Shown in pieces: positions 1 to 8,536 of a stretch of DNA of 32,413 nucleotides. The stretch is from Terriglobales bacterium (GTDB lineage: Bacteria > Acidobacteriota > Terriglobia > Terriglobales > Acidobacteriaceae): the NCBI GenBank assembly GCA_035567895.1, contig DATMPC010000096.1:1-32413 (forward strand), given 5' to 3'. Position 1 is the first letter of the stretch, and each line of letters opens with the position of its first letter. The notes below the pieces were generated by a model. It saw only the letters and a list, made by a program, of their open reading frames with translations. It ran no database searches and was not told where the DNA came from. The position numbers were made by a program, and so were the translations under genes.

Positions 1-507
1 ACGTTTGCGTATATCGGCGGAGTAGAATCTCTCGTCAGGCTGCAGTTGAACCCAGAGCTACTGAACAATCGGATCCACCGGGCGGTGGTGCGTGAACTGA
101 CGGGCAAAGGACTTCGCGAAGTACAGCCAGAAGAAAATCCGGATCTGGTGGTGCGCTACTGGGTTGAGGCGGAGTCGAACGCGCAGTTGACCGGTACTGC
201 CCATTGGGGCATGTATGGTTCCTACTATTATGGTTATTGGACGGTTATGTACACCACGATGAGTACGCCGGTGACCCACAAAGGCCTGCTTGGCATTGAA
301 CTGATTGATGCGAAAGCGCGGGATCTTGCGTGGCGCCTGTTTGTGAGTGAGAAGATCATTCACAACGACCCGGACAAGATTTGGAAAACAGCAGACAGTA
401 ACATAATCAAGGCGTTCAAAAACTATCCTCCAACAGCGGGGGCCATCGCAGAAAAGAAAGCAGCGTGGGCCAAAGCAGAAGCCGCCAAAAAGTCTGCAGA
501 ACCTTAG
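1..507 (+). CDS. DUF4136 domain-containing protein, 5' end outside window
   Basis: The reading frame is open from base 1 to the TAG at 505-507, so the gene starts upstream and only its last 168 codons are here. The visible part has the DUF4136 pattern: an asparagine-proline pair, then a helix like NNRIHRAVVRELTGKGL, then PDLVVRYWVEAES, then a glycine/tyrosine-rich stretch (MYGSYYYGYW) and a strand like KGLLGIELIDAKARDLAWR. DUF4136 proteins are usually exported lipoproteins or periplasmic proteins of about 180-200 residues with unknown function; the signal sequence would lie in the missing part. The tail is alanine/lysine-rich. A TTG at 46 could be read as a start, but it would cut the domain, so I treat it as internal. 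Family assignment is fairly sure; function is not known. Confidence 0.8.
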   Translation, partial: TFAYIGGVESLVRLQLNPELLNNRIHRAVVRELTGKGLREVQPEENPDLVVRYWVEAESNAQLTGTAHWGMYGSYYYGYWTVMYTTMSTPVTHKGLLGIELIDAKARDLAWRLFVSEKIIHNDPDKIWKTADSNIIKAFKNYPPTAGAIAEKKAAWAKAEAAKKSAEP

Positions 508-602
508 TGGTTAAGCTCACCTCCTGGTTAACGCGCTGACCGGAAAAGTGAGCGCTGGAATCTACATGTGCTTCTAGTCAACTAACCGGGCACAACCGAC
601 CC

Positions 603-622
603 CCGGTGCCTAAGAACACCGG
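603..622. other. Short inverted repeat after the DUF4136 gene
   Basis: CCGGTG (603-608) and CACCGG (617-622) can form a 6-bp hairpin with an 8-base loop. No T-run follows on either strand, so it is a weak terminator candidate at best. A second small hairpin (CCGCG/CGCGG, 670-682) sits just before the end of the bactofilin gene. Confidence 0.25.
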
Positions 623-691
623 TAGCCGTGCAATTGTCGCGCGTGTAATCACGGACTGCTCACAAATCACCGCGAATCGCGGGCTAACGAG

Positions 692-1156
692 CTAGATGGT
701 CGCGGCTTTGTATTTGGCTGGATCGATCTCGATGCGGCCCTTAAAGTGGGCGCCGTCTTCGATACTGATACGGGCGCAAAAAATATCACCGACAATGGAG
801 CCGTCTTTTGTAATTTCGACGCGTCCGCTGGCGTCGACGTTGCCGACAGCTTTGCCATTGACAACCACTTCACCGGCGTGAATTTCCGAATTAACGAGCG
901 CGGTGGAACCGATAGTAAGCGCATGGCCATCCAGGAAAATCGGACCTTCCACAATGCCGTCGATTTGCAGGTCTTCCGAGCCGGTGATTGTCCCTTTAAT
1001 CTGCAGGCTGGAGCCAAGTCGTGCGGAAGAGCGGGACGCGGAAGTTGCGGAGCGTGCGGCGGAATGGGCGGGGGGAGTGAATGGGACGTTGGATGCTGCT
1101 GCCTGAGCGGGTGGCGGAGTTTGCGTTTCGGTCATAGTTTGCTGCTTGGACCACAT
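692..1156 (-). CDS. Bactofilin family protein (polymer-forming cytoskeletal protein)
   Basis: Bactofilins self-assemble without nucleotides into filaments at the inner face of the cytoplasmic membrane and act as scaffolds in cell shape, polarity or envelope processes. The protein has a disordered Ala/Ser/Thr/Pro-rich N-terminus (about the first 45 residues), then the core: IKGTITGSEDLQIDGIVEG, LTIGSTALVNSEIHAGEVVVNG, VEITKDGSIVGDI and ISIEDGAHFKGRIEI. The regular spacing of glycines and hydrophobic residues is the beta-helix repeat of the DUF583/bactofilin domain. I place the start at the ATG at 1156 because GGAGG lies five bases before it; an in-frame ATG at 1168 would add four residues but overlaps that ribosome site. 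It is a single gene, divergent from the next gene on the right. Confidence 0.88.
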   Translation of the reverse strand: MWSKQQTMTETQTPPPAQAAASNVPFTPPAHSAARSATSASRSSARLGSSLQIKGTITGSEDLQIDGIVEGPIFLDGHALTIGSTALVNSEIHAGEVVVNGKAVGNVDASGRVEITKDGSIVGDIFCARISIEDGAHFKGRIEIDPAKYKAATI

Positions 1157-1477
1157 AGGTTCCTCCATGACAAATAGAGATGATTCAGTCCGGGCTGGGA
1201 GGCCGAATAGACCTTTACTGTAGATTCATGCGGCGAAGCGAACGACAGGGAAATAGTTTGTATTTGCCCAGTTTGGAACCTGAACGCGCGGACAGGCACA
1301 AGCTCTCTGTAATTTACGTCCTAAGCGCACGCAAACTTCTGATGAGCGCGCTTGCCGGATAAGGGTGTACAGGATCGACATGATTGTTAGAGATGTCCGG
1401 TTACGCGACTTATCAGACCTCAGTGTTTCTGGTGTTACGATGAGCGCCAGTGAGTAATTAACAAAGGTGAGCTCTCC
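1157..1477. other. Divergent intergenic region, no gene seen
   Basis: About 320 bases between the bactofilin gene (minus) and the NTF2-like gene (plus). It should hold the promoters of both. I found no convincing -35/-10 pair, no strong hairpin and no ORF with coding character. A possible GGTGAG ribosome site (1466-1471) serves the plus-strand gene. Confidence 0.5.
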
Positions 1478-1945
1478 ATGAGACGAACAATTGTCATAGC
1501 CGTCCTAGTCCTTACGATGGCCTCTATCGCCCTAGGACAAAGACCGAGCGCGAGCGGGGATCGAAGAGGAAGCATTGAGCAGGTCATAAGGCAACTGGAT
1601 CATGAACGCATTCAGGCGCAGATCGATGCTGATGCGGCGGCCCTTGAGCGCATCTATGCTGCGGATTTTATCGGCGTAGGGCCAAGCGGCGCCGTGAGAA
1701 CCAAGCCGCAGGTGATTTCAGATTTTACGTCCGGTGAATTGAAATTTCTGTCTATCACCACCGACGAGGTTCAGGTGCGCATATACGGAAACACGGCTGT
1801 CGAGACTGGCCGCTCCACAATGAATGGGCAAGATAAAGGCAAGGCCGTCCCCCGTGACAACCGCTTTACCAGAGTATGGGTAAAGCAGCAAGGGCACTGG
1901 CGGTTGGTTCTCAACCACTACTCGCCACTGATTATGCAGCAATAA
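1478..1945 (+). CDS. Secreted NTF2/SnoaL-like (DUF4440-type) protein
   Basis: 155 residues. Residues 1-20 are a signal peptide (Arg-Arg, hydrophobic core, ALG-Q cleavage region). The rest fits the cone-shaped NTF2-like fold: helix EQVIRQLDHERIQAQIDADAAALERIYAADF, a loop FIGVGPSGAVRTKPQVISDF, then strands ending in RFTRVWVKQQGHWRLVLNHYSPL. The pattern 'D...L..iyaddF...g..G....k...i.df' followed by 'R.TrVwvk..g.Wrlv..H.S' is typical of DUF4440/SnoaL-like proteins in acidobacteria. Family members bind small molecules or have lyase/isomerase roles, but no substrate can be named. The start is supported by GGTGAG seven bases upstream. It appears monocistronic. Confidence 0.82.
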   Translation: MRRTIVIAVLVLTMASIALGQRPSASGDRRGSIEQVIRQLDHERIQAQIDADAAALERIYAADFIGVGPSGAVRTKPQVISDFTSGELKFLSITTDEVQVRIYGNTAVETGRSTMNGQDKGKAVPRDNRFTRVWVKQQGHWRLVLNHYSPLIMQQ

Positions 1946-2105
1946 GCTGGACTGACTGCCCTGACACAACGCCGAACAATTCCACGCGAAACTAGAGTTT
2001 CCCAGGCTCCTTGGTATGGAGCCAGCTTCTGTCGACAACCTCAGCCCAGTCTTGTCGGGTCGCCAAGAAGGGAATCATAGGTAGAAAATCTGGCGGGACG
2101 AAAAA

Positions 2106-2182
2106 TGGTAGGCACGAGGAGACTCGAACTCCTGACCTCTACCGTGTCAAGGTAGCGCTCTAACCAACTGAGCTACGCGCCT
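2106..2182 (-). tRNA. tRNA-Val (anticodon GAC)
   Basis: The minus strand folds into a complete 77-nt cloverleaf. The acceptor stem AGGCGCG pairs with CGTGCCT (one G-T pair). The D-arm stem is GCTC/GAGC, the anticodon stem CTACC/GGTAG carries the loop TTGACAC (anticodon GAC, decoding GUC), and the T-arm stem AGGAG/CTCCT holds the TTCGAGT loop. The discriminator is A and the CCA end is encoded (TGG at 2106-2108 on the plus strand). A run of T follows the CCA on the minus strand and may help end transcription. Confidence 0.97.
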
Positions 2183-2249
2183 ACGTTCGCGGGTTAAATC
2201 TATTTTATCGCAAGGGCGAGGCGCCGCGACGGCCAGTCGCATGCCCTCC

Positions 2250-3335
2250 TTAATTGCTTGCCGACGGTTCACCCGACGCCGCGGCCACGCTTCCGGCCGA
2301 AAACCGACTGGGTTGTGGGCGGTATCCGTTGCGTGTGCGAACCCGATAGTTCCTTAGATGATCGCCCAGTAGCTTGACTGTGATGTTTCGCCAACCGTGG
2401 TTGGTATTCGATTTCGGATAGTAGCTGAGCGAATACAGATGTCCCAGATCGTCTCGAATCGACGCAAAAGCTTTTCGCTCGTCCCGCCAATTCTTGGAGA
2501 AATATGCCTTGCCCCCGGTGGCGGCGGTCATGCGCTCGAAGACAGCAGTCGATACAGGCTCCAGTCGGGCTTCACGAGTACTGATCATGTAGATGGGAAT
2601 GCCAGAGGACTGGGCTAGTTCGGCAACGTCCTCGGGAGGCACGACGCTCGAATTGTCAGGACCATTGGAGAAGACCACCACAACTTTTCTTCCTGTAATT
2701 CCCGCAGCATCTTTCACGGTTAGAAGTAGCGAATTGTAGAGCGCGGCGTCGTCTCCAGCGACGGTTGTTCGCACTCCGCGCACCACTTCTGAACGGTCCG
2801 AGGTCAACACTGCCGCCTTCGACAAATCGCGGCTGTAGGAATAGAACGCAATCTTGTCGGCCTTCTCGAGCGAGCGGACAAACTCTGAGATCGCGTCCTG
2901 CGCAAAAACGAAGCCACGATACATGTAGTTGCTGGTATCGAAAAGAATAAAGACGTTGGAGCCGGCAATGGCTGCACTGAGGGTGTCGGTTTGCTCAGGG
3001 GTCGCAGTAGCAGTAGCAGTATTCGGCGCGGGATAAGACGCGTCCAGGGGTTTGCCTTCGGTCTGCGCGACATCCGCTACGCTGCGCGCTGGTCCGTTGC
3101 CCTCGCCGAAGAACGCTATCTTCTCGGGGATCGTGTCTTCGGTAATTTGGAAATCGGCGGGCTTTAGGCCAGTTACGTAGTTCCCCTTGCTGTCGGTGAC
3201 AGCAACATTCAGTTGCACGAGGTCGACGGATACTTGGAACTGCGCCTGCTCCGCCTGCTGCGCATTCGACCAGGTTCCGGAGCCGTAGATAAGAGCAAAA
3301 ACTACTACCAGCCTTCGAGAATATCGTTTCGTCAT
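2250..3335 (-). CDS. VWFA-related secreted protein, acidobacterial type
   Basis: 361 residues with an N-terminal signal peptide (about residues 1-25, ending SNAQ-Q). It then has the typical opening of the acidobacterial VWFA-related family (TIGR03436-like): FQVSVDLVQLNVAVTDSKG, VTGLKPADFQITEDTIPEKI, where the second part resembles a fibronectin-like 'L...DF.i.ED' module. The von Willebrand A domain follows: VFILFDTSNYM, a helix DAISEFVRSL, KIAFYSYSRDL, GRKVVVVFSNGPDNSS, and GIPIYMIST. The MIDAS metal site is incomplete: DTSNY has Tyr where the second Ser of DxSxS is expected, and the usual DG pair after the fourth strand reads SNGPD. Such proteins are exported and numerous in acidobacteria; their role is not established, presumably binding or adhesion. 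The gene follows the large secreted-protein gene on the same strand with a 73-base gap. Confidence 0.85.
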   Translation of the reverse strand: MTKRYSRRLVVVFALIYGSGTWSNAQQAEQAQFQVSVDLVQLNVAVTDSKGNYVTGLKPADFQITEDTIPEKIAFFGEGNGPARSVADVAQTEGKPLDASYPAPNTATATATPEQTDTLSAAIAGSNVFILFDTSNYMYRGFVFAQDAISEFVRSLEKADKIAFYSYSRDLSKAAVLTSDRSEVVRGVRTTVAGDDAALYNSLLLTVKDAAGITGRKVVVVFSNGPDNSSVVPPEDVAELAQSSGIPIYMISTREARLEPVSTAVFERMTAATGGKAYFSKNWRDERKAFASIRDDLGHLYSLSYYPKSNTNHGWRNITVKLLGDHLRNYRVRTRNGYRPQPSRFSAGSVAAASGEPSASN

Positions 3336-3408
3336 AGCATTATCCCAAAATAGAACAATCGTCAGCTTGCGATTGCGCGAATTTCCACCGTACAGCTTTT
3401 GACGCAGC

Positions 3409-6400
3409 CTAGTTACGAGGCAGTACGCTGCTTGCCTCCAAGACTGAATTCACCTTTCCTTGCCGGAATTCGTCTCCGGCTTCTCGGGTTGCACGGAGCA
3501 ATGCCGGCCAATCTTCCAGATCCGTAGCAAAGATCTTCTCCACCATGCGCCGTGTCAACTCCGGAACGAGACGATTCAACATTACCGGCGAATAGTCCTT
3601 TTCGTCGGCTAAGCGCGCCCAATAGAGGTTGTTCGAGTCCCACGACTCAGCCAGGAAACGGCTCGAGTAGCCCATGAACGCTGGGAAGGGCGGTAAGTTC
3701 AGCAGCTCACGAGCGTAGCTCTGTGCCAAAACGGGATGGGGAACTCCGAAGTCCCGTGACAGTCGCTCCCAACTCAGCTCATTGGGATACTGCTGCGTCA
3801 GATTTTGCAACTCCTTCCCCGGCTGTCCGAGTGCATCAGCCTGGTCGGGATAGCGGTGACTGAACTCAACAGCAAGATAGAAGGAATCCGCGGGCGTTAC
3901 GCGAGAAAGCACATCGGGCGCCGGTGCCGAGCGCAGCGCCCTTTGCAAGCGCTCCATGCTCCTGGGAGCAAGACGCTCGGAGAGAATGTCGACTACTTTG
4001 CTTCGAAGGTCGTCATTCGATTGCGACGCTGTTAAGAGCTCTTCGCCCGCTTTCTGGTATAGCGCGACGGCGTGTAGCTCATTCCGGCTCACATCCCACC
4101 ATCGCGGCACGATCGCGCTGGTTAGAATCCCCGGAACTACAGCTCCCCAAATGAGGGCCTGCACATTTTCGGGCGTAATGAAATCCTGCTCGGCTTGCGC
4201 GAGCACGTAAGGCAGATCAGCCAGCGATCCCACAAGGTGTGCTCCGCCGCCTGCTGGTGAGCCGGCTCCAAACAACTGCGGAGCCCGCCAACTCGCGCGC
4301 TGCATGCCGACCACCGTATCCCCGGAGAAGTCGTGTGAGCGCACGAACAGTGGGTTGTGATGCAGAATCTGAGCTCCCGGCGGCTCATAGTAGGCGTAAT
4401 TCAAACCGACCAACGTGTCTCTGAGAAACGAGGCGAGCTGACCGCGGGCCTGGAACACCTGGTCCGCTGAAGAAGGTTGGCGGACGACTTTGGAGAGATC
4501 GGTTTGCATCTCCAGGTCGGTGTGCCGATTGTTATAGATTCCGGCTCCCCATTCTTCACGTTCGCTCTTCTTGAATATGGGTTGCGGCATCTCGAACTCA
4601 CGAAGCTCACCTGCCAGAGCAGTCAGGCGGGCCGATGATGCCTTTACTTGGGCTACATCCTGCAAGCCGTCGCCCAATGCAATCAAAGTATCTAGCGACA
4701 CCAGTCGCTGCGCATCGAGGACAGCCCGCATGCGCGATGCCACTTCCTGGTGCATGCGCTGACCCTCAGGAGTGGATTGTCGCGGGCCCGCTAGCAGGTT
4801 GATGACCTCGTTCTGCGATGCCTCCGGCTTACTAGCTGAAGCGACAAGCAGCTCTCGCAGGGCGCTGCGTCCAGCGTCAAAGACACCTGTAGAGGTTGTG
4901 ATCTTGTCGAAGGGATAGATAACCCGCTGGAAAGACCCGTTCAAGTCCTTTTTGGGAATCTGGTTTTGACGAGCCAATATCTGCCACATTCCAACGCTGG
5001 ACTGGAACATGCCGAGCGCATTCCCGCGAATGTAATGGTTCGGCAGATTGTCGAGCCGTTCCGCGGTTGTTAGGAAAGTGCTGATTGAGGTGTCGTCAAG
5101 GGATGGGAACTCGGAGAACACAAGATATTGGTCTCCAAACTTTGAAAATCTACTCGCCATCAATAACACTGTTTCGGCACTCAAGCGATGGTGCGCGCCC
5201 CGTCCAGCGTCGAGTTCGCTCAACATCAGGTAGGCCTGCAGCGGCCCTACTTCCGTATCCACGCGAGAGATGGCAACCAAGGCCTCAAGCAGCTGTTCAG
5301 AATTATTCCAGCCGTGCGCCTTCTTACCCCAATCGCGCGTGACATCTGAGTAGTTCTTCTGATGGAGCACACGCTTCCACACTTCAAGATTGCCCGGCAC
5401 ATGGGGTTCGCCGTTCGCCTCCCATTCCAGGCGGGTTAGGAGAAGCAAGAGACCAGGAGCCGGACGAAACACCGATCTTGCAGCCTCCGCTGGAGGAGCA
5501 TCCTGACGCCGCAATGCTTCGTAAAAAGGTTTGAGCCTGCGAGGCTCGGTAAAATGTGCCTGCTGCGTTCGATTGATGCGAGAGAGCGCATCGAAGTACG
5601 CGGCGAGCCAGCCGTTGTCCTTGGAAGCTAACCGGGCAATGAACTCTCCGCCGGCATCAGGACCGACTCCCACCAGATCGCGCCAAACAGCTTCGGCGCT
5701 GGTGCCACCGGGTACCACAACATGTCCGGAGCGAAAGCGAATGCGGCTGCCATAGAAATCCAGAATCGGGCCATAAGGAGCAAGACGCTTCAACCCAGGG
5801 GACTGGTGCAATGCAGCCTGGGTTTCCGAGTCCATCTGGGCGAATGCCCAATAGAGGCGGGACAGCGCTGAATCGCGCATCAGGGAGTCGATGAGATTCT
5901 TGTTTCCCGTCCAGTCCGCTTCAGCAAACAGCATCGGAACGCGAGAGCCGCGGAACGGATATGAGAACGGCTGGCCGCCTTGAAGAGCTTTTTCCAATTC
6001 CGGCAATGGGAATCCGGAATCAACTGTGACAAACGCTCGTTGCGGGTCGGCCGTTTCCAGATAGCTGCCGGCCTGTCCACAATCGGTGCGAGTTCGATAT
6101 CCGAGCACTTGGAGTAACGGTCGTGCCTGTTCGCAGTTGGCAACCCGAAGCACACCTTCAGCGCCCGCCATGACGTCAAGTTCTCGCGCCTGCTGCACAT
6201 ACCGGCTCAACAAAATGAGAAATTCCGTGGGACGCACATGCGCCGACGGTCCTTCATATCCCAGCAAGAAGACGTTTCGCGCCAGCAGAGGGATAACTTC
6301 CTCAGGAGCAGCCTTCTGGCTGATGCCAGCCATGCGGAGGAAGGACCGCAACGGCCCTGGAACTTCCACCGTTGCTTCAGACGATTGAGTATCGACAGTC

Positions 6401-6507
6401 GGAGAAGTGCCAACGGGTGTCTTGCCCCATGAGTAGGGCGTAACGCAAAAAGAAGCAAATAGAAAAGCCGCTACGGAAACTGCGCGCAGAGTACATGGAG
6501 CTTTCAT
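3409..6507 (-). CDS. Large secreted protein of unknown function (1032 residues)
   Basis: I do not recognise this protein. It starts with a signal peptide (MKAPCTLRAVSVAAFLFASF..., cleavage near YSWG-K, about residue 29) and has no later membrane segment, so it is probably periplasmic or exported. The mature part is mostly helical by composition, with many Leu/Ala/Arg-rich segments. Features include a short cysteine pair near residues 129 and 142 (VANCEQARP and TRTDCGQ), an aromatic-rich segment RGNALGMFQSSVGMWQILARQNQIP in the middle, and FPPFP-like and DSNNLYWARL segments near the C-terminus. I see no known catalytic motif. Codon use matches the neighbours and the frame is intact over 3.1 kb, which argues for selection. 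The ATG has GGAG 12 bases upstream. It may be co-transcribed with the VWFA-related gene downstream. Lineage-restricted family is inference. Confidence 0.8.
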   Translation of the reverse strand: MKAPCTLRAVSVAAFLFASFCVTPYSWGKTPVGTSPTVDTQSSEATVEVPGPLRSFLRMAGISQKAAPEEVIPLLARNVFLLGYEGPSAHVRPTEFLILLSRYVQQARELDVMAGAEGVLRVANCEQARPLLQVLGYRTRTDCGQAGSYLETADPQRAFVTVDSGFPLPELEKALQGGQPFSYPFRGSRVPMLFAEADWTGNKNLIDSLMRDSALSRLYWAFAQMDSETQAALHQSPGLKRLAPYGPILDFYGSRIRFRSGHVVVPGGTSAEAVWRDLVGVGPDAGGEFIARLASKDNGWLAAYFDALSRINRTQQAHFTEPRRLKPFYEALRRQDAPPAEAARSVFRPAPGLLLLLTRLEWEANGEPHVPGNLEVWKRVLHQKNYSDVTRDWGKKAHGWNNSEQLLEALVAISRVDTEVGPLQAYLMLSELDAGRGAHHRLSAETVLLMASRFSKFGDQYLVFSEFPSLDDTSISTFLTTAERLDNLPNHYIRGNALGMFQSSVGMWQILARQNQIPKKDLNGSFQRVIYPFDKITTSTGVFDAGRSALRELLVASASKPEASQNEVINLLAGPRQSTPEGQRMHQEVASRMRAVLDAQRLVSLDTLIALGDGLQDVAQVKASSARLTALAGELREFEMPQPIFKKSEREEWGAGIYNNRHTDLEMQTDLSKVVRQPSSADQVFQARGQLASFLRDTLVGLNYAYYEPPGAQILHHNPLFVRSHDFSGDTVVGMQRASWRAPQLFGAGSPAGGGAHLVGSLADLPYVLAQAEQDFITPENVQALIWGAVVPGILTSAIVPRWWDVSRNELHAVALYQKAGEELLTASQSNDDLRSKVVDILSERLAPRSMERLQRALRSAPAPDVLSRVTPADSFYLAVEFSHRYPDQADALGQPGKELQNLTQQYPNELSWERLSRDFGVPHPVLAQSYARELLNLPPFPAFMGYSSRFLAESWDSNNLYWARLADEKDYSPVMLNRLVPELTRRMVEKIFATDLEDWPALLRATREAGDEFRQGKVNSVLEASSVLPRN

Positions 6508-7108
6508 GGCTGGAGCCCTCTCCGAACCCTGGAGACACCTGCCAGCTAATCTTCGCGGGGACGAAACGGAATAGAAACTTCGCCGTAACGACCGGCTAGC
6601 CGAAGTGGGGAAAGGTACCAGTCCGTCGACGCCGCTTAAATTAGGGGTTTGGCTTTATATCGTCGTTGGTGTCCCCCGGGTCCCTCGAACAAAATCGGCC
6701 CACAAGATAAACCATCTATGGCGCTAAGTCCAAGGCCAAATCCTGCGAGAGAGGGCTGGCAATGGTATTGACGGACGGCTACTGGGTTTATTGTGCGAAA
6801 CCGCTGAAGGCGGGCTCTGCAGGCGAGGCGTGACGACCCGACCGCGACGTCTTTGGGGAAATTCCGCTATGGCCGAAACGCTGCCGCGAAATTCGGTTGA
6901 ATCGTTGCAGAGGGAATGTCCCAGCTCATGGCTGACCGCCTCGTCCAGCAGGTGGTCAAGAGGAAGCATTGGCTCTTGTACTCGCAAATCGACGAGCGGA
7001 GCAGCGACATTATACTCACCGAAAACTTCCGCTAGTTGCTTCACTGGAACTCTCGTGCGAGAGCAACTGTGTCCGGGCATTCGCTTTCCGACAGGGCCCG
7101 GGGCACGG
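6508..7108. other. Region without a convincing gene; possible gene remnant
   Basis: 6508-6723 is the upstream region of the large secreted-protein gene and holds nothing I can name. From 6724 to 7236 the minus strand has one open frame of 170 codons. It includes LDEAVSHELGHSLCND, an HExxH-like zinc-protease motif, but the rest of the frame is Arg/Pro/Ser-rich and looks non-coding, and it overlaps the broken membrane gene. A decayed metalloprotease or chance are both possible. Confidence 0.3.
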
Positions 7109-7752
7109 TCAACTGCTCTTATAGAACCCGTCTCGACGATGGCTGGAATGGCGTCGCTCTGTGCGCGCCAGAGTCCAAGCAAATCCAGAAACGAAAAGAA
7201 GAATTGGGCCTCCGAGAAGTACAACTGCCAGTCCATTGTGGGAAAATCCCCATCCCCAGAGGGTGTTGATTAGGTGATAGGTGAATACGTTGGGAGCAAA
7301 GTCAGCATGAAGCGTGAGATAGAAGTAGATGTGGAACGCTAAGACGAATAGTCCAATGCCACAAAGCATCGAATGACACCCACAACGAAGGACTTTCTCA
7401 AAATGGAAAATGGTAGTTGTCGCCTTGCCAGTTTCTGAAAGGCGAACAGAACGACGTATAGGCCTAGCAATATGAAGACGGCGGCGGTGACCCAAATTAT
7501 GCTTTCCCGCCACACAGCTATCATCGGGTGCATGGGATTCCTGTACAGCTCCATGTAGTAGATGTGCAGGCGCACCAGGCAGACATAAGCACCGAAGCCT
7601 GAGAGGACAACTCCACACAACAGAAGCCCCAACAAACCAGATCTAATTACGGCTGCAGAAAATCTTCCGGTCATGGGTTGGCAATGCAATAGACGTCGAT
7701 AATCGGGTCCTAGTTCCGTGAAATCTCTAAATGCGTCGCCTATTGCGTCCAA
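7109..7752 (-). pseudogene. Small multi-pass membrane protein gene, broken by a frameshift
   Basis: Two overlapping minus-strand frames together make one membrane protein. The first frame (from 7752; a more likely start is the Met at 7674, followed by TGRFSAAVIRSG) carries segments LLGLLLCGVVLSGFGAYVCL and SIIWVTAAVFILLGLYVVLF, then runs into RRQLPFSILRKSFVVG and soon stops at 7339. The second frame continues with MLCGIGLFVLAFHIYFYLTL, an amphipathic linker, and LAVVLLGGPILLFVSGFAWTL, ending at 7109. Each frame is polar and Arg/His-rich nonsense where the other is hydrophobic. One missing base between about 7360 and 7440 would explain the switch. The rejoined product would have about 190-215 residues and four membrane helices; I do not recognise the family. 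It is either a real pseudogene or an assembly error. Confidence 0.6.
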
Positions 7753-7893
7753 GGATTGTAGGTGCCAAGTTCAAGATGTGACCTTCTAGATCGCGGCAGG
7801 CATAGCCGCGTCCGCCGTCAGGGAATTCCATTCGGCCGTCTTGTAAAAATGGGCTCTTGTTGGCCAGGAGTACGGCTCGTGTACGCTGAAGGC

Positions 7894-8535
7894 ATGGACA
7901 TCCAGCTCAGCGAAGTCGAAGCTCGAGTTTTAGGATCGCTGATCGAAAAAGAGATTACGACGCCGGATTATTATCCGCTCTCGTTGAACGCTCTGGTGAA
8001 CGCGTGCAATCAGAAGAACAATCGCGAGCCGGTGATGAGCCTCGACGAAGACGCTGTGCGGAAAGCTCTCGATGGTCTGCAGAGCCACAGGCTCGCCGGT
8101 CCCGCCCGCGGCGCTGACAGTAGAGTCACGAAGTATGAACATCGCATTCAGGAAGTATTCAATTTCACACGAGGCGAAGCCGCGATCTTGTGTGTACTCC
8201 TGCTGCGCGGGCCGCAAACTCCGGGCGAGCTCCGTAGCCGAACTGAGCGGATGTTCCGCTTTGAGCATCTGGAGGATGTGCAGTCCACGTTGCAACGTCT
8301 CATCGAGCGTGAACCACCGCTTGTCGCTATGTTGCAGCGGCAGCCTGGCACGAAGGAATCGCGCTACATGCACTTGTTCTCCGGTCATTCGGAGCCTTCG
8401 GCACAGCCAGTGAGCGTAGCTCGCGACGACGAAGGCGGCAGAACGGCGCGACTGGAGAACGAATTCGAAAAACTTCGCGCGGAATTAGAAGAAGTGAAGC
8501 GGCAGCTGGCAGATCTTCGCAGGCAGCTCGAATGA
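7894..8535 (+). CDS. yceH: YceH-family protein (DUF480/UPF0502)
   Basis: 213 residues, the usual length for this family. It begins MDIQLSEVEARVLGSLIEKE, the conserved YceH opening, followed by TPDYYPLSLNALVNACNQKNNREPV and the second winged-helix half ILCVLLLRGPQTPGELRSRTERM. The fold is two tandem winged helices. The C-terminus (about residues 180-213) is a charged coiled coil (LENEFEKLRAELEEVKRQLADLRRQLE). Function is unknown across the family; DNA binding is suggested only by the fold. The frame is open upstream to 7762, but the family N-terminus fixes the start at the ATG at 7894, although no good ribosome site precedes it. It diverges from the broken membrane gene. Confidence 0.93.
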   Translation: MDIQLSEVEARVLGSLIEKEITTPDYYPLSLNALVNACNQKNNREPVMSLDEDAVRKALDGLQSHRLAGPARGADSRVTKYEHRIQEVFNFTRGEAAILCVLLLRGPQTPGELRSRTERMFRFEHLEDVQSTLQRLIEREPPLVAMLQRQPGTKESRYMHLFSGHSEPSAQPVSVARDDEGGRTARLENEFEKLRAELEEVKRQLADLRRQLE

Positions 8536-8536
8536 A

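Noticed and set aside
1718-2038. 106-codon minus-strand frame overlapping the NTF2-like gene
   Set aside because: Mostly antisense to a gene with a signal peptide and family pattern; no protein-like features of its own.
7380-7420. Programmed -1 frameshift site in the broken membrane gene
   Set aside because: No X-XXY-YYZ heptamer in the zero frame and no evident downstream pseudoknot; a plain one-base deletion or sequencing error is simpler.
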